Below the pieces are notes generated by a model. It was not told where the DNA came from. It was given only the letters and a program-made list of their open reading frames with translations, and did not search any database. A stretch of 64,000 nt of DNA, from assembly GCF_901709675.1 (NCBI RefSeq), contig NC_051098.1, forward strand, positions 13,979,918 through 14,043,917, in the 5' to 3' direction. Numbering within the stretch: the first letter of the stretch is position 1; each line of letters begins with the position of its first letter. A program made the translations under genes and the position numbers. Shown in pieces: positions 45,475 to 57,586 of this stretch. The DNA comes from Syngnathus acus. Its lineage: Eukaryota; Chordata; Actinopteri; Syngnathiformes; Syngnathidae.

Positions 45475-45488
45475 TTTGGCGCCATTGG
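45475..45488 (+). promoter_or_regulatory. E2F site next to an inverted CCAAT box in the rpa1 promoter
   Basis: TTTGGCGCC (45475-45483) matches the E2F consensus TTTSGCGC and abuts ATTGG (CCAAT on the other strand). They lie about 100 bases before the rpa1 ATG. This pair is common in S-phase gene promoters, and RPA1 is a replication gene. Function is inferred. Confidence 0.5.
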
Positions 45489-45586
45489 TGATTATTCACT
45501 GCCTGGAAGCAAGAATACTAGTCCGGAGTGTAACTCTTTCTTGAAAATATAATTATCCTAAACAACACAACTGAATCTTCGCAGAA

Positions 45587-48500
45587 ATGATCAAATTGAC
45601 AGAAGGAGCGATAGAGGTATGGCTGGCCTAATTTATTTTGGTTCCGCTCCTTTGTGCTGCTTTTAGCGGTAACAACGAAACTAGCTTAAAACAGTCAGAC
45701 GTTAGTCAATGTTTCTAACGTGACACAGTCTTAAATGTTGTTGTCGTCTGTCGTGTCATAAACATTCACTGGTTACATTTACATGAAGTCAAATTAAATG
45801 TAAGTTTTGAAACGTACTGTGCACTTCAACACGTAATTTACTGTTATTTTCCAGGCCTTGGCCAGTGGAAATGGTGGAAACGACGCAGTGCTTCAGTTGG
45901 TGGTGAGTATAAAGCTTTAACACACATTTCATAATCTTTAATGAGCCGAGGCACATCTTTTACATGAGGAAAAATCCCACGGGGCTCCGACTGACAAAAT
46001 GGCAGTAATGTGGTGTGCAAGGACTGGAGTCGGAGTGACAACGACGGTGCCAACGGCAGTTGTTTTAATGACATTTATAATTATTCTCCTTCAACAACGG
46101 GCAGACTCTTTTCCCTTCGAGATCCTAACACACACTAAACTAAACAGGAAAGTCCCACACGTGTAAACTGTCCCACCGGAACTATGGAACGTGAACTTAG
46201 GTTCCGGGTGAATTATGTCAACCCACTACAGTAAAAGAATGAAGATAATATTGTGTCAATTGACTCCGTGTGAAATCTGCTAACTTGAACACAAAGTGAT
46301 TCGAGTAACAGGTGGCTAGCCAGGTTAATTATGTAGTGGATGAGCATTTAGCAGAAAATGGCTGGATATACTATAGAAAAAGGTTTCTCAAGGTCTCCCC
46401 CTTAATAAAAGCCTAAATCCTGATAAATCTCGGCTTCTCTTCTGTTTCAGAGCATCCGTAAGATTGAGGGTGGAAACGGCCCACCTCGCTTTCGCGTGAT
46501 GATGAGCGATGGCCGACACACCATGTCCTGTGAGTGTTTTTTTTTTGTCTTTTTTCCCAGCCCTAGGATCATGTTACCCCGAGTCGTTACATATTTTTTC
46601 TCTTGCAGCGTTCATGCTTTGCACGCAACTCAACCGCATGGCCCAAGACAACCAGCTGGCCCCCAACTGCATTGTTCTTCTCAAGAGACACGTGACCAAT
46701 ATTCTCAAGGATGAACGGTAAGAATTTCGCAATAGGGGTGCAAAATTACAGAAGATAATTTTGCGCGTTCTCATCTTCTCGTCAGCCGTGTGGTAATCAT
46801 ATTGGAGCTCGAGATCCTCAGGTCCGCGGCAGATGTCAACTGCAAAATCGGCAACCCGACGCCCTACACCGACGGTAACGCGCCAAAGCATTTGAACATA
46901 AAATCATTTCATCAGTTCAACAGTGTTTCAAATGCGTGCAGGACACATGAAAGCCCCCCAGCAGGCCCCGACCCCGGCTGCCCCCGTCAGCCGTCCTCCA
47001 CTTCAGGCTCAAATTGGAAATGACCGTGAGTCTTACTTCCTTGAAATGCTTCAAAGATGATGTTGAAGTTTGAAGGTTTGGAATTATGCTTTCTTTGCAT
47101 TGCCACTAACTCAATATTTTCACTGATAACATTGGAATTATGCTTTCTTTGCATTGCCACTAACTAAATATTGTCACTGTTAACATCCTATCTACATTAG
47201 AATAGTGTATTGTAGTTTAGTGTTCTTAGAAACTCTAGAAATGTAGTTTTTTTAAAACCCCCAAGAAGGTCTCCAACCTCTGATATGATTAGGAATGAAA
47301 CACAAAAAAACTTGAAAATGCGTTTGTACTTCACATCAACCAGCAGGTGGAAGCATTTCTTCAGTCTTCGCAATACAGTGCCATTTTTACAACTCATTTG
47401 GATACAATTTCTCCAGTTTTGGGGTTCCAAAAATGGTCACAACACCTAAATAATTCTTTAAATTGTGTCTTTTGAATGCACGCCTACCACGCAAACTCAT
47501 TGCCGAACATGTACCGGCAGTTATTCAGAGTGCCCCCCCCCCATCTTCTTAGCTCTCCAGTGTCATAGCGTCTTCTTCATCCCTCTAATCCGCCATGCGG
47601 AGGGGGGATTGAGTTTTGGGGCGAGCATCCTCCTCATCAGCGCGGTCATTGTCGGCGCTTCGAGCCCAGGGCTTAATTAGCGCATGTGCAGCCGCTGGCC
47701 AAGTGGGAGGACTTAAGCGGACACTTTGAACTCTAATCCTCTGCGTGAGCTGCACGCAAAAAAAAAAAAAGAAGAAAATTGTCAAAACGGGGGAGGCTCA
47801 CGTGTTTGGACTGCTCTTTAGCGCTCCCTTGGTGGAGGTAACAGTGTTTCACACTCGCCTCTGTTCTGTGAATCATCTTGCGCAATGCCAGGCTGTCATC
47901 TCGCACTTTTTTTAATTTTTTTATGTGCTGCTTCCTTCTGCTGCATTTGAGTCGCCAGCTGCGCATTTACATGATCATTGATGACATTTATTTCCCCCCC
48001 CCCGCTTAGAAATGCACATGCTGGCTATCATTGCAAGAAAACAGATTCCATAAAGTAAAAGTGGCCAATACCGTATATCCTCTAATGCTGGAGCACTGAA
48101 AATGTTTTTATCAAGTACCACGCAGAAGAAAAAATACTCTTCAAGTACTTCCATCGTGACCCCGAGTAAAATTAGGCTGAATGAATAAATGAATTTCAAA
48201 ATGGCATTTTATTGTGGTAGAATTGCAAAAGATGACGTTTTAAATTTTTTTTTATCATTTGGTTTGGTTAGTAGGTAATTGGCTGTTTATATCTTCTGCC
48301 GCACTTGTTACGTAAATTTTGAGTTGTCATAGTGAGAGCTTAAAAGACTGCACATTAGCATGTTAGCGTGTTGAGAACAACTTCACCTTACATGAGCGCA
48401 AGAGTAAGCCGCCTCTCTCTAATGAAAATGAACCGGAGGCGTGAAACAAAGCTTGTGTGTCTCTCCCACGACTTTCTGTGTCACCGTTCCAAAATGACTG

Positions 48501-51500
48501 CTGCGAAAAAGGTCAACGCAGCATCAAGCGAGTACATCTCACTCCGCTCTTCTTCACACGCCATTTAGCGCCCTCCTCCGCCTCCTCCCTCCCTCCAGTG
48601 AACCGAGCGGGCGGCAAAGATTTCGGGAAGAAGCCCGTCGCGTTCGGCACGCCGGGCGGCCCCGGCAAAGTCGTGCCCATCGCCAGCCTCAACCCGTACC
48701 TGTCCAAGTACGTGCTCGCCAAAACATCTGCACGAGGTCAATACCATCCCGAGTAAGTAAAGATGTCTTCCTTCCCTCAGATGGACCATCCGCGTCCGCG
48801 TCACCAACAAGAGCAGCATCCGCACGTGGAGCAACTCGCGCGGCGACGGCAAACTCTTCTCCATGGAGATCGTGGACGAGACCGTGAGTGCTCCTAGCGT
48901 ACGTTTATGAGTACGTAAATATTACGCCTTGTGACGTTCCACTCGATTACGCTTCCAGGGAGAGATAAGGGTGACCGGCTTCAACCAAGAAGTCGACAAG
49001 TTCTTTGACCTCATCGAGGTTGGCAAGGTGGGATTCTTCATCCAATTTATTTCATTATAAAGTAATGAGTCCAGGTGGTCCAAAGTTTTATTTCCATAAC
49101 ACCTTCTCCTTGCATCTCAGGTCTACTACATGTCCAAAGGCTCTCTGAAGGTGGCCAACAAGCAGTACACCTCGGTGAAGAATGATTACGAGATCACGTT
49201 GAACGGCGACACCTCCATCATCCCGTGCGAGGATGACTGCGACGTCCCCGTCATACAGTGCGACTTCGTCTCCATCGGCGATCTGGAGAAGAAGGAGAAG
49301 GATTCCGTTGTGGGTGAGGGAGACGTCGATTCAACCAAAGCAACTCTTTTGACTTTGTCGTCGGCTTGCCGTTGACCACCGAGCCCCCTCCCCACCCCAC
49401 AGACGTGATCGGCGTGTGCAAGAGCGTGGACGAGGTGACCCGTCTCACCACAAAGACCAACCGGGAAGTGTCCAAGCGGACGCTCAACCTGATGGACACG
49501 TCGGGCAAGATGGTGAACGTCACCTTGTGGGGCGAAGAGGTAAGATGCAACCATTTTTGGATTTTTTTTGTGTCTGTATTTTCATCTCCCAAATCAACAT
49601 CAGCGTTGGTAGAGTTCTTATTCAGACAATTCAAGAGTCTCCTTGAAATCCTATATTGCTTCGATCATGACACATCAATGTTATCATAATATAAATCCAC
49701 ACTTTAGGATTCAATAATCCGCATTGACCGCAGAAATCTTCCTGCTTATCCCTGTGCTGTTCATCTTCATTCTGTGCTAAGAACGCCACTTTCTAAATGT
49801 CATGTTATTGAGCGCTGTATATTGTCTCTCCACATTTTGACTCTTTACCTTCTGCTCATGGGGACTGTGCTCAGTTTGCCCGAAAGGCAGAGCGAAGAAA
49901 AAATCCCCCCCCCCCACTTTTGCTTTGTGTTTACCAGTTTTCAGTTCTTAAGTACTTTGTGTCCCGCTAATATCCAACTAAAATGTTTCACTTAGTCTGG
50001 ATGGTTCAAGTATCCAATCTATTATGATTCTGTTTTGTCAAGCAGCACAAACACAATATGACTCATGGAAAAATGCCTCACTAAATGTTTCAAAACCTCA
50101 ACTCGCCATGTTTTCCTATTTATCCCTTCTCGTCGTGCAGGCGGAGAAGTTTGACGGCAGCTCTCAGCCCGTGGTGGCCATCAAGAGCGCCAAGCTGTCC
50201 GACTTTGGCGGCGTCTCGCTTTCCGTGTCCTTCAGCAGCAGCATGATGATCAACCCGGACATTCCCGAGGCCTACAAGCTGCGAGGCTGGTGAGATGGAT
50301 GACACACCTCGGGAAATCGCTTACCGTCTACATCCGAACAAAAAAATCGGATAAAGTCGGTTCCATTTGGAGCCTATTGCAGCTGGCTTCCATCTGCACC
50401 GCGAGTGTTTTCCACTTGATCACGAGAGCTTATCTGCTCAATCACAAAAGAGCTGTGACTCTACTTTGCGGCTAAGTAGGAGGCAAATTAAGAGCACTTT
50501 TTAAATCGGACTTTCCAACTCGCTCTAATTGTTCGATGACAGGTTCTGTGCTTCGCTCCAAATTGCCTTTACACCCATCGAGTCCAGACTCACGTCCCCG
50601 GTGTTCATCGGTTGTTAGCGCTGTGTTGCTATCAGGCTAATTACGTAGCTTGCCCACAAACCAAATCAGCTCCGACTGTTCCAAACTGAAGGAAAGGCGG
50701 CTTGGGCGAGAAAAGGCTTCAAAGGAGGTCTTGGTTCTTTCTTTCATCCAGTCTTGTGATTCTCAGTCGCATTGTGCTCGTTTCATTCAGACGTTCCAAG
50801 GCCGGCGCGCTTTGCCGCCGTTCTAATAATCCTCGGTCTCGGCGCGGCCGCCGCCGCCACACACTCGGCGTCCCCGCTTTGATTGGAAAACCGAATAAGG
50901 GGAGCAAATCAATTAAGCTCCCAGTGACTCTCGTGATGGTTCTTTTCCATCGGGCTCGGGAGTCGCTCAACTCTTGGTTCCTTTCAGCAGCCATTGTGTT
51001 GTTAGCGCCGAGGCGTCACGCACACTCCTTCGGGACAATCGTCTGCGAAATTGTCTTTGCTCAATTGGTTATTGACTCAAGCGCTAACGTGTTAGCTTAG
51101 TTGCTTTTGCTAATCGCCTCTGCCCGGGTTGGTTTGTTTTCTTATTTGTTTCTTCGCGAGATTACTCCAAAAGTACTTTGTCAATATCCTTTAGGCCATG
51201 GAAAATGTCAAAGACAAAAGTTTGGGGAACAAGAGATGTTTCTGAATTCCAATTATACCAAAGCGAGTTTCTGTTTTCCTTGTGAAAAGTCACACATGCG
51301 CTGGTATTTTCTGCCAGTAGGTGACAACAGCACATCTCGTAAACAACCTCACAGCCCCAAAGACAGGCAAGCGTGTTTACTTGCTTCCACATGCCGATGG
51401 CGTCAAAAGCTTCCAACGTTGTCACTCAACGCCGGGCGAGTGTTTCTTGTCAGCCTCGCCGTCACCCCGACCTTCACTCGCCCGCCGTGATAGGGGAAAG

Positions 51501-54500
51501 AAGAAAACGAGGCGCCTTCGCCTCAGTCCGGTGACCCTTGCGCTTTGTTATCAGTCCATCCTTATTCCCGCGCCAACATTATAACCTTCTTAAAGCCGCA
51601 CTGGCTGAACTTGTGCTCAAGGACTCCATTTACTTATGCTTGATTTTCCCCCCTGTGTACAAGCGAAAGCCGTTTCAAAATTCAAGTGTGGTCGCAGGCT
51701 GGTGCGAATGCGCTCACGCGTGCAGTCGACTGCTTGTCCGGGACGGCATGTACATGCAATAAATATGCTTGCCCTTCTTTCCTGTTTACTTTACATGTTT
51801 GTTTTTATTGCTACCACTAAATCAACATTTTGGTGGATTATAATTATTTTTTTTTATATCCTTGTCAATGTAGTCAATCTATTTTAAATTTATCAGTTAC
51901 TGGAATTTTAATCAGCCAAATATCAAAATAGGCATGAGCTTCAGCTCCTTCCTCATCCCTCCGCACGCCGATGTCGAACACGTGTAAGGCGCGCACGCAG
52001 CCGAGCGAGCTAGTTTGTCTCACCCACTTTCAAATGACAGCTGCGCATTTTCTGTCGCATCTCGTTTGTTTCCATGCAGTCGCTGTTGCGTGACTGTGAC
52101 GCGCCCATTTGTTGCCCCGCACTTCTCATTTTCACCGTGTGGCCCGCACGCCGATGCCGTCGATTGTGTTTGACCAAGTCTTGTAATCCAGAGCACCAAT
52201 ATTTATTCCTCAAGAGTTCCAATTTATTCAAATTTCAACATCGTCATGTGGTGTTAGTTTGCTGGCGTTAGTCAGCAAAAAAGTGGACGGCGGCAGCTGG
52301 CCCGTTGCCTCGGCAACACTCGGTCGCATTAATAGGGATGCATTCAATTAGTCTCGCCTTGAGGAGCAAGCCATGTCTTTACAACCCGACCTGTGTGCTG
52401 CTCTGCCTCGTGGCCCAACACATTAGGCAACCCTTTTGATCTCGCCAACCATTTTGCACTGTCCCCTCCTCTCCAATCTTTTTTTTTCTTTTTTTTTCCC
52501 CCAACCACTTTTCCCCCCCCTCTCTGCTTCTTTTTCTCGCTGTTGTCTTCTCTGGATTACAGAGGACACTGTGCGAAAATGGGTTTTTTGATGTGGCTGC
52601 AACAAGCCCGACCCTGGATGACTTTGCTATCCCTCTTTTCTTGATTTATTTCTCAAGCCTTCGCTTTCCACAAAGCCATCACGCAAAATGGATGTTCTGG
52701 TGGAAAGGATTGCACTCGAGTTGTGATGTATCAGGGTAGCACACAATTTGCCACTCCGGTCGACACCTTCCCTCCATTTAGGTTGGATTAACATGACAGG
52801 TGGCAGTGTCACAAGTTTGAACGAGTCGTCTGGAATCGAACATTAGCTTCCTCGCTGCTTAGCGCTAATGTGTCGACTCCCCCCCCCCCAGGTTTGACAA
52901 GGAAGGCCATAGCATGGAAGGACAGTCTCTGACCGAGTCCAGAGGCAGTGGCGGCATGGCAAACTCCAACTGGAAGACCTTGTCTGACGTGAAGTCGGAG
53001 CACCTGGGACATGGAGAGAAGGTACACGGCCGTGTTTGTTTATTTATTATTATTTTTTTTTGCGCAAGGACAGAGTGTTCCAGACTCCAAACCTTCGCCC
53101 ACAAGTAGGGCGACGCACATGTTTAGTCCCTCCTCGTCATAACCTTGTCACATCACAAAGGTTCTTCTCCGCCAGCAGGCCGATGATTCTTTCTAACCGC
53201 CGTCTTATTAAATGGCAGCGGCGGTGGTTTATGTATACCGAAAAGGTTCCCGATTTGCTCCGCCAGCTCATTAATCTGCTGTCTTCTCAGTCTGCCTGTT
53301 TGCTCTTGCTCAAAGTCACATTTATCTCTGCTATCGATTACATATGCACCCCCCCCAACCCGTTCCTTCTTTGCCCTCGGTAATGAAATTACCGCCCGTG
53401 GATAAGTACAATATGTGCTCTTTAATTTCCTCGCCGCTTGTTTGTACTGCAAAGGGAAATGGTGTTCGCGGAAGTGTATAAATCAACTGGAGCGGAAAAT
53501 GACGGCCGGCTCTGCGGCATTAGCAGACGCCATTTAACCAGATTTAGCGCTCGTTTAGGAATCACAATACGTTGAAGGGAGGGATTAAGTTCGGGAACGT
53601 GCAAATTGGGAAGCGATGACACGGACACGCCAAGCAGGGCGCAAAGATCACTCTTGAGATTTTGGAGGAAAAAACATCATCTCAATTCAATGATGAAGTT
53701 TTAAGGGAAGCTGTTTGCTAGGTAGCATCGTTGGTAATTCTCATGCTAGTTTGAGTGCTTGCTAGCTGTGTTAGCATCTGCCCACTGATTTGTTTTAGGT
53801 CGTCAACATAGGAACCGTGTTAGCTTTTGACTCTTTGTTGTTAATTCTTTCCTGGGCTTATTGCTTCACCTTTAAGCTTTTTTTTCAGTAGAATTTTTAA
53901 AGCTCCTCTGTCAGCCGGGGTGCCAAAAATGCTGCTTAAGCCGTCCTCGTATTTCCTCGCCGAGACCGCATTTAGCCGGCTGTCGTGCGGGCGTCGACCC
54001 CCGGCCTTTGGAAGCTCGCGCTCTTCCCGTGCGATGACAGAAGAGCTAAAGCTGTCGAGGCAAACATTGTGGTCAAGGCCTCCGAAGACCTCGTTTCCCC
54101 CAAGGAAGTCCGCCGTGATTAATTGGCCCTGTCACCAAGTGTCAGTGGCGCAAAATTCCACGTGGCCACCTCCCGCCCCCCGCCCGGTGACAGTTACCTG
54201 CCGCCAACAAAGACCGTGGTGAATAGGTGGACTATTTTTAGGCGGCGCCGACACGTCACGTTTTTGTCAGCTCTGACACTTCACACTTTTTATTTGTCTT
54301 TCCCGGTTTATCTAAAGCGACATTTCGGTTTTCTGCTCCTCGTTAATTACGATTAAATGTCACTCGTGCCACAGCACAATGGCTCGGAAACGGGAACATG
54401 AGATGGGCCTCAAGGGGGGATGTTTGCCTTTGGCGTAATCCTGTCTTTCGTATCCCCCGCCGAGTCGGCCTCGGCGGGGGATACATTGCACCGGTAATCG

Positions 54501-57500
54501 TCTGACCGCCATTTTGAAGAAGTTATGTGCCCAGGCCAAAAGTCGCTTTCATTTGGAGCAAATTGTATGTTTGGAACAGCGCTTGAAAAATCTCAACGTG
54601 GGCTAAAAGTTTGACAGGGATTGGAATGGGGCGGGACACCAACCATCATTTCAAGTTGTGTCTTTGGGGGAAAAAAAGAAATAAATCAAACACATTTGGG
54701 ATAAACTAACTAAACTCAAGACATCAATCACTTCCAAAAGCTCCTTGGGTTAAATGCTTTGCTGTCGAACAATCACTAAATCGAATTGCAAAGGCCCCTC
54801 CCAGTTTTCATTTCTTCATTTCCGCACCCCTGCTCTTTTTCACGCGCATCTATTTATGAATGTGAAATCCATTTCCCGCCCCCCCCCCCCGCTTTGGATA
54901 TTTCCCATGCCGACGAGGGATGTCTCCTAAAAGCTATTTATGTGCAGCCGCCGTTCTCGGGCTCACAGAGGCAGCGAGCGCTCATTTGCATCAGTGCCAT
55001 TAGAATTCTGCTGCACCGACGCGCCGCACCCAGTGCGCAAAAAAAAGATTTTGCGCTCTTCTTCATACTTGCAGCGTTGAAAGGTCATGAAAGAGTTGAA
55101 GCAGACTGCACAAGCAGTTTTGACATGTAACCTTTTTTGAAGACTTTTTTTGGCTCGTTTTCAGGCCGACTATTTCACCTGCGTCGGCACCATCGTGTAC
55201 ATGCGCAAAGAGTCGTGCCTCTATCAGGCGTGCCCGAGCCAAGAGTGCAACAAGAAGGTGTTGGACCAGCAGAACGGCATGTACCGCTGCGAGAAGTGCG
55301 ACAAAGAATTCCCCAACTTCAAGTACCGCCTCATCCTAGCAGTGAGTGACTCAGCACCGGGCTCCCTCAGGCCCGAGACATTCTGATGTGCATGCTTTTT
55401 TTTCTTTTTTTTTTTTTAAATAAATGCTGTTATACAAAAAAATGCCCCCAAGCAGATTGAGACAAAACGTCCCTGTCACAGAAATGCTGAAATAAGCAAA
55501 CGTTTGTCCCTGATGTCTCTTTAACAATCGTTCTTCTTCTGTGGTATCAAGCCGGCATCTGTTGGGCACTTATGCACCAAAATATAAACCAGATACGCCT
55601 GATGCAAAAGCGTCTAACCCATTTATTTATTTTTTCTCACCAGGCCAATATTGCAGATTACAGCGACAACCAGTGGGTGACCTGCTTCCAGGAGAGCGCC
55701 GAGGCCATTTTGGGCCAAAACGCAGCATACCTGGGACAGCTCAAGGACTCTGTAAGACACCATTTTGGAGCGAGAAGCCTGCGCCACTGCCCGACTCAAC
55801 AAAATAATTCTTTTGTCCTCAGAATGAAGCCGCCTTTGACGAGGTCTTCCAGCAAGTCAACTTCAACACCTTTGTGTTCCGCACCAGAGTCAAGCTGGAA
55901 ACGTATAACGTAAGTACGGCAAGCGTTGGTGTGCTGCTTTGGCCTGCCAATGCTGCTCATTTTTCCGTGGCTTTTAGAAAGACACACATACACTCACGCG
56001 CATACACGCCGCTTTGTCGCAGTCACACAGACAGAGTTTTGTTTTGCGGCGCATAAAAGAATTGATTGGGCTGGGCCCACTGAGCAGGAAGTCTGGAGCC
56101 CAGCCAACGGCCGCATCCGCCGGCGTGGCACAGACCGGGCCAGTGTGTCGCTCCCGTTGCCAAAACGCCACTCTGTTCTTCAACAGAGACACCTGCAAAA
56201 AGCTCCTTTTCGCCACCGCCGGCCAGCCATTGTGTGGCGGCGAGCGTCATCAGCGTCGCTCCCACCGAGGCTGTCCAAACTTTTTCTTCCAGGTGTAGCG
56301 TAGAAAAAAGTCGAAAGAACGAAATTTTTTCACATTTGACGTGCTAAGAAATGATATATGATGTAGTGTACACGTAAAACAAACAGTGGGCAAAATGCTA
56401 GTTAGAGGAACTCCTTTATTTTTTTTAATTAAATTTTTTTTTTTTGGAAGCTTTAGCTTGTTCTACAGCTGCCCTTTTGAGAAGCGTGACGTCATCATAA
56501 CGCCGTTAAGGCACCAGTATGCATTCTTGGCATATCTAAAGGTCATTCCATGCCAACAACCACAAAGACAACACAACCAGAAATAATAATAAATAATAAT
56601 AGTAATAATAATAAATCCTGATCTCAAGCATGCTGCCATTTTGCAGTCATGTCATCTGCATCCAGCGTCCACTTGCATCATAATAAGCAAGCCAGCGGCG
56701 CGGCACGCTCGTTCTTGAACGCGGGCACCAGACCAAAGTCGAGCTTGAGATTTTTTAAGGGGATTAATGGAGACAAAACGAGCACAACCTGTTTACTGGC
56801 GAGGAATAACGGCTAACCTTTGCCGTCGAGACGGATGCGGGGGCGCTCTTGGCATTTTGGCTCACCTCGCCGCTTGCTGTCACATTCAGCACTTTGTAGT
56901 GGAGGATTAAAAGATTCCATTACCCATTGTATGTCATACACGCTACATTTGCACTATTGTTACATCGGGATGCAGTTTCATCACGAGTAATTTTGTTCAC
57001 AAAAGGATTGTCTTTTAGCCACCTTGGAAAATATTGAATTTGCATGTTTGGCCAATTTTTTTTTTTGCAATTTTAAAGCTTACTAGAACTTGTTGCCAGT
57101 CAACAAAAAAAAAATCAGTCCGGCGCGAGTCGTCAAAAAACTTGGCATTAAGGGGATCACAAAAAAATTAATGATTAAAAACTTTGAAGGGAATTTACAG
57201 CACAGACGTTCATGAAAAGACAAGAATTTGATCGCATCCTACGCCGAATCGTAATCGCACTGAACCCAACCGAATCAAATGTTTCCGCTTCAAAACATTT
57301 CAAACCCAAAGAGGAAGTCTTGAACCGAGATTCAAACTAAACTGTAGGCGGGGCTTGCCAGCCAATCGCAGAATTTTCGGACCCCTTCTTCTCGAATTGA
57401 ACCGTCGTAGCGCCCGGCGGAAACGAAGCCCTGCGCCAGACCCCGTTTAAAAGTCGCCCATATTTTGATGTCGTCTCCTAGGACGAGTCCAGGATCAAGG

Positions 57501-57586
57501 CGACGGCGACGGACGTGAAGCCCGTGGACCACAAAGAATACTGCAAAAGGTTGATCGTGAACATCAGGAAAATGGCCACCAATTAG
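45587..57586 (+). CDS. rpa1: Replication protein A 70 kDa DNA-binding subunit
   Basis: Largest subunit of nuclear RPA, the ssDNA-binding complex of replication, repair and recombination. The 17 coding exons are 45587-45616, 45855-45902, 46451-46529, 46609-46717, 46786-46874, 46942-47025, 48599-48707, 48781-48883, 48959-49027, 49121-49313, 49403-49539, 50141-50289, 52892-53021, 55165-55341, 55644-55751, 55823-55909 and 57482-57586, giving 601 aa (human 616). An N-terminal OB fold (about 1-115) precedes a Pro/Ala-rich linker. Tandem OB folds A and B start near [20 protein letters not shown], with [15 protein letters not shown] and [17 protein letters not shown] fold C has the zinc ribbon C466-x4-C471 and C485-x2-C488. 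It ends NIRKMATN. The part of the linker before exon 7 is shorter than in human, and a missed small exon in 47026-48598 is possible. Poly(A) signal ATTAAA at 58071. Confidence 0.96.
47026..48598 (+). other. rpa1 intron after coding exon 6
   Basis: Contains a 54-base direct tandem duplication at 47078-47185 and otherwise no recognisable element. A small linker exon could be hidden here, but none is convincing. Confidence 0.5.
47078..47185. repeat. Tandem duplication of 54 bases
   Basis: Two head-to-tail copies of a unit starting TTGGAATTATGCTTTCTTTG and ending TAACA. They differ at only a few bases, so this is a recent local duplication in an rpa1 intron. Confidence 0.85.
49540..50140 (+). 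other. rpa1 intron after coding exon 11
   Basis: AT-rich intron. Nothing recognisable inside beyond a C run near 49906. Confidence 0.6.
50290..52891 (+). other. Large rpa1 intron after coding exon 12
   Basis: Intron of 2.6 kb. Several stretches are GC-balanced and non-repetitive, but no exon, RNA gene or mobile element was recognised. A pyrimidine-rich tract lies near 52460-52545 and a C run near 52879-52889 forms the acceptor tract. Confidence 0.6.
53022..55164 (+). other. Large rpa1 intron after coding exon 13
   Basis: Intron of 2.1 kb. A near-perfect inverted repeat at about 54452-54482 (TATCCCCCGCCGAGTCGG with CGGCGGGGGATA) makes a strong GC-rich hairpin. No gene is seen. Confidence 0.6.
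55910..57481 (+). other. Last rpa1 intron
   Basis: Intron of 1.6 kb. It contains an AATAAT microsatellite at about 56582-56615 and homopolymer runs. No gene was recognised. Confidence 0.6.
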
